Positions 31,692-44,232 of a stretch of DNA of 64,000 bases are shown in pieces. Each line of letters opens with the position of its first letter. The stretch's first letter is position 1. Source of the stretch: Siphonodentalium dalli (taxonomy: Eukaryota > Mollusca > Scaphopoda > Gadilida > Siphonodentaliidae); contig CP136067.1 of assembly GCA_032622095.1 (NCBI GenBank), forward strand, positions 39,353,549 to 39,417,548, given 5' to 3'. The notes beneath the pieces were generated by a model. That model worked only from the letters and a program-made list of their open reading frames with translations. It had not been told where the DNA came from and made no database searches. Both the position numbers and the translations under genes were made by a program.

Positions 31692-32147
31692 TGTGAGGTA
31701 ATGAACACATAGATATAGTAGGTACAAGTCTTTATTATGTTGTGAATAAGATATGCAGTGTGTACAAATATAATGATCAATAGTCGCCGCGAAATGATGT
31801 CCCCGAATGGGTGATGCCTGGTGTGAATGATGCCTGGATATGATCTAGGGAGGAGATGAGTCTAGTGAAAGCATGAGGTGATGGGATGTGGTTGTCTCTT
31901 ATATACTATTTGGGATGCATATTAGATGAGGCGTTTGGCAATACACATCGGGATTGGTTCCTTCGTTATGGGCATTTCCCTTGACCATATTTGGGAGCCA
32001 TCTTCATTGTGTGTATATCTTCGCTGAGATTAAGACGTGTGAGGTTTCGAGAACCGAACACGAATATCTGAGTTTGGGGTTTTATATATTGGGACATTCG
32101 TATAGTTTGAATCAAGTTGTGAGATTATAATGGGTAGTTATCTCACA
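31692..32147 (-). repeat. 5' LTR (right copy)
   Basis: 456 bp, TGTGAG to CTCACA, followed by ACAC (32148-32151), the right copy of the target-site duplication. Transcription of the element would start within this copy and run leftward. Confidence 0.93.
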
Positions 32148-32151
32148 ACAC

Positions 32152-32645
32152 TCAGAAGTATGTACAGCTATGTAACGTTAGCTCCGCAGATACACTCTTA
32201 AATAAAGCAATTGATTTAGGTACTCCATAATACCTATATCCCCATAGTACAAAACAGCATGATAATATATGCCTTTATAACCTGTATAACGCTGTAAACC
32301 AGTAGATAACAGGTCCCATATAGAACCAAATCGTTTGCTCCAAGCTGATTGGGTGAGACGGTCACGTGTGTCATGTCGAGTGCAAATGATCAAATTAAAG
32401 TGAACAGAAAGGCCGCTCACCGACTCGCTGTCATATATCTATCGTTTAAAAGTACCTTATAACAACGGAGAAACACGACACAACACCAGCTTGCATTTTT
32501 TATTTAAATGCTAATTCGGCCTCGACTTACAGGTACACTTTTGAAGTTTTAGTGTGGACTAAAATGAAACAATTTGCCGGTTGCCAAGTTACAGTGACAA
32601 CGAAGGCGTGGAAATTGAAATGAAAAATGAATTTATTTTGGCCAA
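32152..32645. other. Right flank of the LTR element, no gene
   Basis: Ordinary sequence without repeats or coding potential that could be supported. Confidence 0.5.
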
Positions 32646-33361
32646 ATTTGGCGAAATTGGATCAAATAGGTTACTTCTTGTACTGTATATGTTCTGGAAT
32701 AATGTCAACACTGCTTGATTTGGGTCTGAATGTGAATCGGAGAATCTGATAAACTAAAAAAACGGTCGATGTTGATATTTTCGAGTTGTTAATTCAACTG
32801 TCACTGTTCACAACATTTCAACAGCTGTCCAAGCCAATGCTGTTGGTGGTTACACTTGGTGCTGACACGAGAATAATTCCACAAAGCTTTGATGTCAACC
32901 GCTAGTGATTAGTACATGACAATATCAACAACAACGTAGAAACTGAGAAAGTTTAGTCATAATGGGTGTGTCGATATTGTCTTATTCGGAATTAATTATC
33001 AGTTTTTATAACAGTTTTTATTTTGGCGAAATTGGATCAAATATGTTACATCTGGTACCGTAGATGTTCTGGAATAATGTCAACACTGTTTGATTTGGGT
33101 CTGAATGTGAATCGGAGAAGCTGTTAAACTACAAAACAGGTCGATGTTGATATTTCCGAGTTGTTAATTCGATTGTCACTGTTCGCAACATTCCAAGCCA
33201 ATCTCAATGCTGTTGGTGTTCACTTGGTACGGACACGAAAATAATTCCCCAAAGCTTTGATGTCAACCACTAGTACAAGACAATATCATCAACAACAACA
33301 ACGTAGACACTGAGAAAGTTTAGTCAGAATTGGTGTGTCGATATTCTCTTCGGAATTAATT
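32646..33361. repeat. Tandem duplication, about 375 bp unit
   Basis: Copy 1 (about 32646-33000) and copy 2 (about 33021-33361) share blocks such as TTGGCGAAATTGGATCAAAT, GTTCTGGAATAATGTCAACA and CCAAAGCTTTGATGTCAACC. Divergence and small indels show it is old. Confidence 0.8.
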
Positions 33362-36263
33362 ATGGCGAACTGACGTGTGGACACAGATCAGTCACTCGTC
33401 TCATGATGCATCATATTTCATCGAAACATATGTGTGGCCATGTCTGCGAGTTGAGAACCCTGTCGCAAAATCATTGTCCAGTTTCCGAGTGTGCAGTGCT
33501 GAACATTGTTCCGAATGTTTCTACCGGATCTGCGACGAACTGATAGGCCTACTGATTTATAGTGTTGTGATGTTTGCATGGACTGGGTGTAAGGTTGTAG
33601 GCCGTTAATGACCGCCATTCAACCACAGTCAAGTGGTGTCACCGCGATTGATATTATTCTTATGCGGCATAACATATCGCCCAGTTATGGAGTCTGCTAT
33701 TCTTTTGATCGAAACGGCGGTGACGCTGTGATATTGTTGTGATATATGTATGGAATGACGGATAATCTCGGCGACATGGATCCAATTATTGGACTCACAT
33801 TATCACTGAATCCATCACAAGCTTTTACTAGTATTAGACGTTGACTTCACCGTAACGTTCTACATCTATGCTCTAATTAATTGTCCGATTTAACAAGGTT
33901 GTAGGGCGTTAATGACACTGGTTATACGGTCAAGTGGTTGACATGTGGCAACCGCGGGTAATCTTATTTATACTACGGTACTAGTAATAATATTTTACGA
34001 CCACTGTATTAATTTTCCACATGGCCACATTACACCAAGTCCAGCTTTTTGTGAGCGCCATGCACCGTGTTAACTGTACACGAAACAATATTTCAATTAT
34101 TTAATTGTTTACGGTTTAATCAACATTCGACGTTAGTCACTGACCGACATTCGCAACTGCATTAGCAATGCAGCATCAAGCCATGCCAGAGATGTACGCT
34201 CTGTGTTGGTTATAATGCTGACTTTAAAAAGGTCGGCCATGATAGGATTAATCACGATGAATAGCATCAACACGGTCGAGTAACGCGGTAATATCGGTGG
34301 TCAACGTCATTAAGGGGGAGCAATTGGAGCATAGCTGTATACATACATGTGCATGTACATGTAGACCATTCCATTTAGTCTGGGCAAATATGGACATAGG
34401 TGTCGCATCGAGAGGGAATTTATGGGACCTACGTTTTTGGTTAGCATGAACACTTAACTTTCGGAATCCGTGTATTGGCTTTGTCAGATAGGCGGACTGT
34501 TTTCGCACCGTGTGGTTTTATTGAGGCATCTGGTGATAAAATAGGTCGTTTTTTTTAAATAAAACCGACATATTTGACAGAGTATGTTCACACCTTTTGA
34601 GAAGAGATATTCATCCAATTTTGACAACTGTGAACGGGGCGATTACCAGAGTAAGGTGATACATGTAAACATTGACTCTCGGAATTACAGTCATGACGTC
34701 ATGTGACGTCAAATAAGTATCTCATTGACCAATAGCATTTGCTGTCCAGTCCGCATGAGGACATATCCAGCAAATTATCAAACCGTCACATCATACAGGT
34801 TCGTTCAGTTTCATCATCACCCAATAGACTCGTTGAATTTTGTATTCTAACATTTACCGGACGAATTTCCATGACACATATTTCGCACAAAAAGAGATGA
34901 AAACCTGTCTGATTTTCCTCTTGTAGTTTGTCAGCTGCTTAACAGGTGGGAGGTATTTGCTTGTAATAGCAGTAGATAAGTTGCAAAGCCAAGTCAAGGC
35001 TCAACGCGACATTTACAACAACGAAAATACCAGACTGTCAATTGTTTGTTACTCTGTATAGTATAGTACTGGAGTCTCGTGTCACCACATGTGCACTCGT
35101 GATTTCCAGAAGTGACCGAACAATTGCATGTAAGACGAGGTACCCCAAATATGGACAGTTATCCCATGCTAGATCAACAATCATATTACCCATATCTTTC
35201 TATGCTGACGAGTAGGTAGGATTACTTCTGGAAAGCTGAACATTAAGACAACAGCATACAGATCGGAGTATTGGCATGGAGTTTTATCATGTAGACTGAT
35301 ACATTTTGGACTTTTGGTAACCCAGTGTAAGTTTTAGCTCATTATGACGCCAAAATAAAAAAGGACGACATTTATTTGTATACATGCCATACACAGGTTG
35401 ATACCAGGAAGCGTATAAAAACTTTCAAGATAAGTCCAAAAATGTCTGAAAACATACCATATTTTGATTATGGCCGTTCATTATTAAAGCATTATAATTC
35501 CACACACCCGGCATTATCTAACGCCAGATGTGTTACAGTTAAATCCAAATGCATCTATAGTTACCCACTATGCGCGACGTGGGTGGACCGTGTGTAGTGC
35601 GTATCCTGATATTATATTGTGGTAGTGTTTGGTGTGCAAATAGCTAAAGCAAAATGGGGATCACGAGTCTTGGTGTAATTTGTCGCTGCATCTCAGAAAT
35701 GATATACAGCAACAACTTATGTGCCGACCAGAATGTGATCTACGATAACTCATCCATAACAACTCCGAATGTGCTGAGTGAAATCAGTAACTGGACACGA
35801 TAGCCGTAGTTTAGTATTTGCTGAACAGCGTGTGGGGAATACATGCATATGTCTTGGTTCAATCGGGACGATATGGGGACGAGGAATTATTCGCCATATT
35901 GTTTTCCACTGGCGTTGCCTGTAAATACGAATATTGAATACAGTCCGATTAATAACATTAATGACATGGGTTTTACGTTTCAAACACCAATGGTACTTGC
36001 AACAGCAGCAGGTATCCTGGTCTGAATGTGACCCGTTCAGGTGTAACATAACGTAGACAAGTTTACTTTTCCACCAAGTTTGAAACAACATTTGATATTT
36101 CTGAAGGTTTTCGCGTTCATATGTTGCTAATAAAGCGGTCCTTCATGGCGATCGTGTTCAACGGAAACTGCATAATTAAGTTAGACACAGACGGGATTCT
36201 CATTCTGGACATGACTATGCTTATGTTTATCACTGATCAGATATTTTTTCGAAAGAAGCATAA
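33362..36263. other. Non-coding stretch, no supported gene
   Basis: Short open frames occur on both strands (for example 33375-33608, 35750-36091, 35843-36025) but overlap one another and show no domain. The plus-strand frame 35851-36008 ends in a donor-like CAGCAG then GTATCC; with nothing else to support it, no exon is called. Confidence 0.4.
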
Positions 36264-36563
36264 TCTGAACTAATTTTGTATGACGAGCGCTATATTGTTC
36301 TGAATCTCATCTTATTTGCGTTATTGGACACTATAGTCAATGGAAGCGGCGATTGTGATTTAGGGTCTGGAAGAATTCACTCTATGTTATCACGGTCGTC
36401 TCCTGTGGGTCGAAGCTATTGTACAGCAATTGTACATTGTATCTATAATAGAATAATGGAGGCACTGACTCAGAATCAAAGTCATTGCTTCAAATGTGGT
36501 TGCTTCAGTGAGTGTGAACAAATTATCAGTTATTATCGAAGTGGTCATGTATTTATCGGATGA
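36264..36563 (+). CDS. Candidate small secreted Cys-rich peptide (no clear start)
   Basis: Seen: an open frame with no ATG before the hydrophobic part, so either an upstream exon supplies the start or the copy is degraded. The N-terminus reads IVLNLILFALLDTIVNGSG, like a signal peptide, followed by a segment with cysteines ending CFKCGCFSEC. The 48724-48996 frame has a similar layout: hydrophobic LLLLLFALIDTV and C-terminal CANCNNQNEC, both with C-x2-C-x4-E-C. The shared pattern suggests two members of one family of short secreted proteins, but similarity outside these segments is weak. Function unknown. Confidence 0.35.
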   Translation, partial: SELILYDERYIVLNLILFALLDTIVNGSGDCDLGSGRIHSMLSRSSPVGRSYCTAIVHCIYNRIMEALTQNQSHCFKCGCFSECEQIISYYRSGHVFIG

Positions 36564-37105
36564 AACAATGATATGTTCCTTATCTCACATCTAGCTTCAA
36601 TATCGGTCCCAATTTTCGCTCAATCACGTCGGGTGTGAACCCGCACCAACCTCGTCTAGCCCAGAAACTGGTATCCACGACATATCCACCTCATATGTAC
36701 CACCATATATGGTAGCACTTGGACTAATATTCATTGAGAAAGATTGACCTTCTATTGTTTTAAGTAATTTCATATTGATTAGGTCAAAGGTGACTGGCAC
36801 AAATAGCAATCAGGCATTCAATGTATTACTGTTACTCGGTTCTTAGTTTTAAACAATCCTGTTCGTCTGTAAATACCTCGCTCAAATTGCCACCTATTTC
36901 AAGGGACACGGATTACTTGAGCACGAATATTCATGAATTCAAGATTCGAAAATAATGGGCACCATTCTGAGAGCAATTTTAAATAGAATTGCGCATCATG
37001 ATGTCCCGGAGTAACATGATATTTATCTAAAACAATGGTATAGAATAAATACAGAACACAACTTGCATCATAATCTCGAATATGAGGTGTTTCATGACAG
37101 CATGT
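36564..37105. other. Non-coding stretch, no supported gene
   Basis: No domain or structured repeat could be supported. Confidence 0.4.
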
Positions 37106-37795
37106 TTTGCTTCATATAGTCATGAAACGGCAAGAAATTTACTTCTTCTGATCAAAATGTATTTGAGTCATGGTTTGGGGAGGGGGAAGATGTCCAGGTC
37201 ATGATATCCCCCACCCCACCCAGCACCTACATGACAACAAAATCATCTTATGGTTTTATCGCTTATTTTGCTTTATATAGTCATGAAACAGCGAGAAGTA
37301 AATTTCTTGCTGTTTCATGACTACATAAAGCAAAAATAAGCGATAAAACCATAAGATGATCTTTTTTGTCATGTAGGTGCTGGTGGTGGGAAGATATCTT
37401 GACCTGGACATCTTCCCCCCTCCCCAAACCCTGATTCAAACAACATTTTATCAGAAGAAGTTAATTTCTTGCCGTTTCATGACTATATGAGGCAAAATAT
37501 GCGATAAAACCATAAGATGATTGGTGGGGAAGAGATATCCTGACCTGGACATCTCCCCCCACCCCAAAACCTGACTCAAACAACTTGTTCTTGGAAGAAG
37601 TTTCTTTCTCGCTGTTTCGTGACTACATAAAGCAAATTAAGCAATAAAACCGTAGGATGACTTTGTTGTCATGTAGGTGCTGGGTGGGGGGGGGGAGATA
37701 TCCTGACCTGGACATCTTCCCCCACCCCAAACCCTGACACAAACAACTTTTTCTCCGAAGAAGTTAATTACTCGCTGTTTCATGACTATATAAAG
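37106..37795. repeat. Inverted repeat joined to a three-copy tandem array
   Basis: The left arm (about 37106-37300) is the reverse complement of the unit that then repeats three times to the right (about 37301-37475, 37476-37620, 37621-37795). The unit contains TTTCATGACTA, GCGATAAAACCATAAGATGA, GGTGCTGG and GACCTGGACATCTTCCCCC. The centre is a hairpin of GTCATGAAACAGCGAGAA against TTCTTGCTGTTTCATGAC. Confidence 0.85.
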
Positions 37796-38680
37796 TCTTT
37801 GGACTGAGATATTATTATGGAACATACTATTAATTACCAATTGCTTTTCTCCGTATCTCGACTCTTTAACTCGGATATTGTTATTTTCGACTAATCGGTA
37901 AATTTTTACTTAGCTACCCTTCAGAACCTTTGACTATCAATTGTTTCATTGAATGTTACCACTTTTTGTGTATCTGTAACTTAATACTTCGTAGCTCATT
38001 CCGGATCACTGGACAACACTATTCATCCCATTCATACATCAGTTTCTGTATACAACATTAGTTCTCAGTTTTACAACTATGTTATGCCGCCCTATGTTAA
38101 CATCAAGTTCATTAGGATTATGTCCCTTGGTATGGCGGGTGTCTAATTTTTCTCGCTCAGCCGACTTAAATGGGTTCTCGGGTGGTGTCAATGTCTGACT
38201 AATAAGGACCGGATGTTATTTCGATCAGGAATTCCCTGAGAAGGTATGCACCAACATTTGATCGCGATTTCTGACCTGTGGCTGAAACTAGACTGAACTT
38301 CAGAATATTTCCTGAATTCGTGTCAACATCACTCCAGATGCACGATCGCTGTTTGAAAAAAACTATTAGGAAGGACCACTTATGTATGTTTTAGAGACCG
38401 ATTCTTATTGTTAGCATGTGTATGATAAGCCTCCCTACATAATAAATTTTCTAATGAAACAGTGGTTTTGGAGATGATATTACGACTAAAATCAAATCTG
38501 ACCTTTGACCTGTCCTACTTTGTCGAGTACACAGTCAGCGGAATCAACCAACAAGACGACCGTGTGCAGTTAATCCTCATAGACGTCACTAATCCGCATT
38601 GTATTCTGCACGACTCGGCCTAGTTGTGTCTACTACGCTTACTACGCATTCCATTCTCGTTAACATTCAAACCGCCGCGA

Positions 38681-39942
38681 TGTCTTCATCTAGTTCTTAA
38701 CAAAACCAACATACATCAACATCAACAACAACAACAACAACAGCCGCAACCACAACCACAACCCCAACAACAACAGTTTCAGCAACTATAACTGCATCAA
38801 CAGTCCCAACAACAACTTTTATAACTACATTTGCTAGTGTACCAGCTATTCAGTCTGAATGTGTTCCTACCTCATCTCAACAGAATATGCAGCAGACTTT
38901 ACCTGGCTACCAGCAGTGGAAGCCATATATACCACCAGATGTGAGGATGCAGCATGTTGTTGACCTGATCGACTCCAGAAAACGTCCGCCGGGCCCAGAT
39001 GACAGTTTGATAATCAACCATGGTATCGATCCGAAAAAGCAGAGGGAGTTGTCACAGTCATCCTACTTATACACCCAATCTAATCCTGGATCACCGGTAC
39101 TCAACAGTACCCCATACGATGGAAACATCACGGAGCCCACTATGGGTGTTTATAACAACACAACCATCAACGATACCTATATGGGCTACTCCCAGGCACC
39201 CATGTCTGAACACAGTCCTGTACCCCGGGGTTACCCCATACCACATGGACCACCGCCTGGAGGATATACAGGACCTCAATCAGAAGCCGGAATGCAGTTG
39301 ATGCCCCCATCCAACGACCCTGCCTTTATGCAAATACTAGAGAAACTGGTAGATCGTGCCGTTAACACTAAGACACGGTACTTACAGCAGCACGTCCAAC
39401 GCCTCGAGTCTCAATTAGACATGAAAACCCACCAGATCATTTCAATTCAGGAAGAACTGGACGACACCAAACAATACCAAATGCGTAACTCTCTGCGTAT
39501 TTCAGGACCAGGTATAAAGGAGGAGGATGGTGGGGACACGGACGAATTGATCCTCAATCTCGCAGAGGAAATGGATTTACCACTAACATTGGAGCAGATA
39601 GATAGGTCGCATCGTTCTGGAGACCCGGAGGGCGGGCGTGAACGCTCTCTCCTCGTGAAATTCACAAGCTATCGTGCACGAAAGCGTTTCTATAAGAAAC
39701 GAATAGCTCTCTTCTCCCAGGACAAGAAGAAGCGAATATTCGTGAACGAACGTCTTACAACCCGACGTTCGAGTATTGCTGCCAGCTGCCGGTCATTGAT
39801 GAAAAACGAGAAAATAAAAAGTACCTGGTCGACAGATGGAGTCATATTCGCTAGTCATATTTGGGATGAGACGGTCAAGCGAATCACAACGCGAGCTCAG
39901 CTTTATGAACTCCAGACCTTTGTTACCCTCCCGCTTCATTGA
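38681..39942 (+). CDS. LINE ORF1 protein, RNA-binding (early stop)
   Basis: Seen: an ATG in good context (CCGCG before it) at 38681 opens a frame that meets TAA after six codons (38699-38701). It then stays open in the same frame to 39942, passing the next ATG at 38887. After a Thr/Gln/Pro-rich N-terminus come a coiled coil (about residues 225-270, with RLESQLDMKTHQIISIQEEL) and a domain of the L1 ORF1/transposase-22 kind. Its landmarks are NSLRISGPGIKEED, QIDRSHRSGDPEGGRERSLL, VKFTSYRARKRFYKKR, IFVNERLTTRR and STDGVIFASH. Known: such proteins form trimers, bind the element RNA and are needed for retrotransposition. The stop suggests an inactive copy, unless the downstream ATG is used. Confidence 0.75.
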
Positions 39943-41064
39943 CCATACAACGGCACTTAAGCTACCGGGGCAATGGCTCATCTATCTGCCATCAGCTGGT
40001 TTACGCATATACGTAAAATTGATCTATATATTAACCGCATATATGTTGTCTTATTAATACTATACTAGAATTGAACACAATATTGTTGATGATACAATAT
40101 ATAGAATGTATCCACACAACTGCATAAACATACACACGCAATTATGTGCATGGTCAATCCAAGTAGTTGTTCACATCCTTTAATCGCTAAAACATACGTG
40201 TATTAATTTATATCGATCAATACACACAGGTTGCCTTATGGTAATATATAGTGCCAACTCCATTTTATGAGTTGCTGGATTCAATTACATAGATTCAAGA
40301 TTCAAGAGTTGCTAGTACCCACACATATGCATGTACCTGCACATACGCACACGTGTGTATATGCGACGGCATTCGCACTTCATAGAGCATTATCGCTTTT
40401 TTGCCCTCTAATTTGTACCGTAAGACATTTAGATGTCTATACCTATATACCAATCCAATTCTATATATGGCTATTCTGCACATGTGTTGATGTATATATA
40501 CTGTATATTTTCATGTCTTCAAGCCAACAGCCCTCCCCAAGCTACCTTACTGCATCTACACAAGTCTACATCCCCATCCATGTAAACTATACTTAATGTA
40601 CCTACAATACACCAGTATGGCACCACTCCACTGTACCCTTCCAAGTCGGTTACAGAGACACTCCTTTTTATTGCTGTGTGTTTCCAATCCACAGCCTTCT
40701 CCATCATATCTTAGTCATTTTCCGACATTTTCTCCTCTTCTCATCTACACCCAACCCACACACCTAGTACTAAGTATCCCAACACCCCACCCCTTATCTA
40801 CCCACATACACCCTCCAACTGCGCATCCAAACATAAGCATAAATTGACCCCACCCCCACGCCACCATCGCCCGATTTACGATTATTTAAATCACCCAACA
40901 CCGCACCTATACCAATCCGGCATTATTCGTCCACCAACGCAAGATAATAATGGGTGTCTCGCTATACGATTATCGCGGATCATTCACACAAAGAGGACCA
41001 TCGCACAGTCGTCGACACAAGAGCGACAACTCTTTTCCGTCAAGCTCCACACTGCCAAGAGTAG
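39943..41064 (+). other. Inter-ORF region of the LINE
   Basis: About 1.1 kb between the ORF1 stop and the ORF2 start codon. The first half is AT-rich and the second half C-rich (many CCCACC/CACACC words). No conserved domain is recognised; short open frames here are not convincing. Confidence 0.55.
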
Positions 41065-41070
41065 ATGTTA
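41065..41070 (+). pseudogene. First codons of LINE ORF2, cut off by the array
   Basis: ATG TTA at 41065-41070 is immediately followed by the inserted array. Sequence beginning TTA TTA TTA ATC resumes at 44233 after the array and continues directly into the conserved N-terminus of ORF2. TTA is present on both sides (41068-41070, 44233-44235) and is the apparent target duplication. The insertion therefore hit the gene two codons from its start. Confidence 0.6.
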
Positions 41071-41071
41071 C

Positions 41072-41522
41072 GGTTACACTGGTGTAAATGTTTTCCATAG
41101 GCCTCAGTGCTAACGTTTTAGCGTATAGTGTTGGCAATATAAATGTTGGGTCCAAAATTTTCTTTAAATCTGAAAAATTGACATTTTGGGAAACTTTTTA
41201 CACAAAAAAATCATGTCTGTCTAGCAGGGAATTCGCCTTTAAATCTTATGTTTTCGTAACTAGTGTCAGAACCGCATAAAAAAATACAGTCATATTTTAG
41301 ACCACACCAAAAAATTCAAACTTCACTACAAAGGGTTAATTCCTGTGCCAATGGTTATTTTACCTATGGGAAATCATAGGGAAGAGGTGTGATGATTTTT
41401 TTATGTGAAAAGCACACAAGGCTATTGACCAATCAGGGCCCAGTGTCTATTTTATTCTCTCCTATATATTCCTCCCGCATCCGCTAGATGTCACTCGGAA
41501 CCTTATTTACACCAGTGTAACC
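41072..41522 (+). repeat. 451 bp unit, copy 1
   Basis: Inverted termini GGTTACACTGGTGTAAA and TTTACACCAGTGTAACC. The left flank lacks the CTTTA seen at copies 2 and 3. Confidence 0.9.
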
Positions 41523-42423
41523 TAAAGCGATAGCCCGCTTTTTCGCGGAATAATTGTAACTCCCTACATTTCTTCAGAATTGCCCATCAATGGAAAAAAT
41601 GTGTTCAAAAACAATATCACTTCTGTGGTTCTTTATTTATCACACACAATTCAACCCCACCCCCTTTAACAAATTATTCATCAAAAAAGCACAATTTTCC
41701 ACCACCAGTCATGTTCAGGCCCCATTTTCACTCAGTTTTAGGGGTCTGGTGTTGCAAACTTGGATCAGCTATGGAAGACTGTACAATATTCTTTCCATGA
41801 GAGAACTTCTGGTGATGTGAGGTCATTGAGTCCAGATCTGATCAGCTGAGCATCAAGCGCATGACTTTATCAGCACATTGAAGAATAAATTATGACATTT
41901 TCAGGTCTGCAAGGGTGATCCAAGATAACTGGATGTGGGTGTATATTGAATTAGTTGAATAAAGATATGCTCTCTTTGAATTGCTGAAGCATTTTCTTAA
42001 ATGTGTCCAAGTTTTAGTGCTATTAACCTTCAAATGACCATACCCACCAGTGGAAATGACACACTTTTATTATATATATCTGTATATCACTGGCTATAAA
42101 ATCCAAAATACTTGTTAGATTAGGTTCTTATAACAATTGATATATGTGTCGTTGACATGCTCATGTTATGGGTCATTTGCATTATCATGTGACTATTACC
42201 ACCTTGAAAAATTTGAAAATACCTTGAAAAATTGGCATTTTTTATGAAAAATCTTACTATTTTTTTGACTGATGTAAGTGAAAGAAGACATCAGCAGCAA
42301 GAATAGCCACACCAAGCATGAGATATTCATTGGACTGAAAGACCAGGCTCTGTAAAATGCATGAAAATGCTTTAAAGTGACTCCCAGGAATCAAAAATGA
42401 TAAAAAGCTATTTTTTCCCTTTA

Positions 42424-42875
42424 GGTTACACTGGTGTAAATGTTTTCCATAGGCCTCAGTGCTAACGTTTTAGCGTATAGTGTTGGCAATATAAATGTTG
42501 GGTCCAAAATTTTCTTTAAATCTGAAAAATTGACATTTTGGGAAACTTTTTACACAAAAAAATCATGTCTGTCTAGCAGGGAATTCGCCTTTAAATCTTA
42601 TGTTTTCGTAACTAGTGTCAGAACCGCATAAAAAAATACAGTCATATTTTAGACCACACCAAAAAATTCAAACTTCACTACAAAGGGTTAATTCCTGTGC
42701 CAATGGTTATTTTACCTATGGGAAATCATAGGGAAGAGGTGTGATGATTTTTTTTATGTGAAAAGCACACAAGGCTATTGACCAATCAGGGCCCAGTGTC
42801 TATTTTATTCTCTCCTATATATTCCTCCCGCATCCGCTAGATGTCACTCGGAACCTTATTTACACCAGTGTAACC
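42424..42875 (+). repeat. 451 bp unit, copy 2
   Basis: Identical to copy 1 except for an extra T in a T-run near 42750. Flanked by CTTTA on the left and TAAAG on the right. Confidence 0.9.
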
Positions 42876-43776
42876 TAAAGCGATAGCCCGCTTTTTCGCG
42901 GAATAATTGTAACTCCCTACATTTCTTCAGAATTGCCCATCAATGGAAAAAATGTGTTCAAAAACAATATCATTTCTGTGGTTCTTTATTTATCACACAC
43001 AATTCAACCCCACCCCCTTTAACAAATTATTCATCAAAAAAGCACAATTTTCCACCACCAGTCATGTTCAGGCCCCATTTTCACTCAGTTTTAGGGGTCT
43101 GGTGTTGCAAACTTGGATCAGCTATGGAAGACTGTACAATATTCTTTCCATGAGAGAACTTCTGGTGATGTGAGGTCATTGAGTCCAGATCTGATCAGCT
43201 GAGCATCAAGCGCATGACTTTATCAGCACATTGAAGAATAAATTATGACATTTTCAGGTCTGCAAGGGTGATCCAAGATAACTGGATGTGGGTGTATATT
43301 GAATTAGTTGAATAAAGATATGCTCTCTTTGAATTGCTGAAGCATTTTCTTAAATGTGTCCAAGTTTTAGTGCTATTAACCTTCAAATGACCATACCCAC
43401 CAGTGGAAATGACACACTTTTATTATATATATCTGTATATCACTGGCTATAAAATCCAAAATACTTGTTAGATTAGGTTCTTATAACAATTGATATATGT
43501 GTCGTTGACATGCTCATGTTATGGGTCATTTGCATTATCATGTGACTATTACCACCTTGAAAAATTTGAAAATACCTTGAAAAATTGGCATTTTTTATGA
43601 AAAATCTTACTATTTTTTTGACTGATGTAAGTGAAAGAAGACATCAGCAGCAAGAATAGCCACACCAAGCATGAGATATTCATTGGACTGAAAGACCAGG
43701 CTCTGTAAAATGCATGAAAATGCTTTAAAGTGACTCCCAGGAATCAAAAATGATAAAAAGCTATTTTTTCCCTTTA

Positions 43777-44227
43777 GGTTACACTGGTGTAAATGTTTTC
43801 CATAGGCCTCAGTGCTAACGTTTTAGCGTATAGTGTTGGCAATATAAATGTTGGGTCCAAAATTTTCTTTAAATCTGAAAAATTGACATTTTGGGAAACT
43901 TTTTACACAAAAAAATCATGTCTGTCTAGCAGGGAATTCGCCTTTAAATCTTATGTTTTCGTAACTAGTGTCAGAACCGCATAAAAAAATACAGTCATAT
44001 TTTAGACCACACCAAAAAATTCAAACTTCACTACAAAGGGTTAATTCCTGTGCCAATGGTTATTTTACCTATGGGAAATCATAGGGAAGAGGTGTGATGA
44101 TTTTTTTATGTGAAAAGCACACAAGGCTATTGACCAATCAGGGCCCAGTGTCTATTTTATTCTCTCCTATATATTCCTCCCGCATCCGCTAGATGTCACT
44201 CGGAACCTTATTTACACCAGTGTAACC
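43777..44227 (+). repeat. 451 bp unit, copy 3
   Basis: Near-identical to copies 1 and 2. Its right flank TAAAG is followed directly by LINE ORF2 sequence. Confidence 0.9.
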
Positions 44228-44232
44228 TAAAG

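Larger units (their letters stand above)
16879..32147 (-). mobile_element. Ty3/Gypsy LTR retroelement with env and antisense ORFs
   Basis: A 15,269 bp element transcribed on the minus strand, flanked by ACAC target duplications (16875-16878, 32148-32151). Its order is 5' LTR, leader with minisatellite, leader ORF, gag, pol (PR-RT-RNaseH-IN), a repeat-rich segment with two plus-strand ORFs, env and 3' LTR. The domain order RT-RNaseH-IN and the GPY/F-like integrase tail place it in Ty3/Gypsy. The envelope is of the baculovirus-F/errantivirus kind, so it is an endogenous retrovirus-like element of an invertebrate. The LTRs differ at one position seen (C at 17103, T at 31916), which implies recent insertion. 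Yet pol has a frameshift and a stop, and env is interrupted. It is unusually long for the group, mainly because of the segment between pol and env. Confidence 0.9.
41071..44232. mobile_element. Nested array: three 451 bp repeats, two 901 bp spacers
   Basis: Repeats at 41072-41522, 42424-42875 and 43777-44227 are nearly identical and in the same orientation. They are separated by spacers 41523-42423 and 42876-43776, also nearly identical (period 1352-1353). Each 451 bp repeat has inverted ends, GGTTACACTGGTGTAAA and TTTACACCAGTGTAACC. The full left end of copies 2 and 3 reads CTTTAGG and the right end CCTAAAG. Since the array interrupts a LINE with TTA on both sides, it behaved as one mobile unit or grew after insertion. 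A TTA duplication recalls PIF/Harbinger-type elements, but the direct-repeat layout recalls a small LTR-like element. No transposase is encoded; the short frames inside are not genes. Confidence 0.85.

Noticed and set aside
35843-36025. Plus-strand 60-codon frame ending near a donor-like site
   Set aside because: No family, no acceptor, and another frame is open on the other strand.
41088-43984. Identical 63-codon and 76-codon frames repeated along the array
   Set aside because: They are parts of the 451 bp unit and the 901 bp spacer, without codon-like conservation or domains; the diverged copy at 60119-60570 does not keep the frame.
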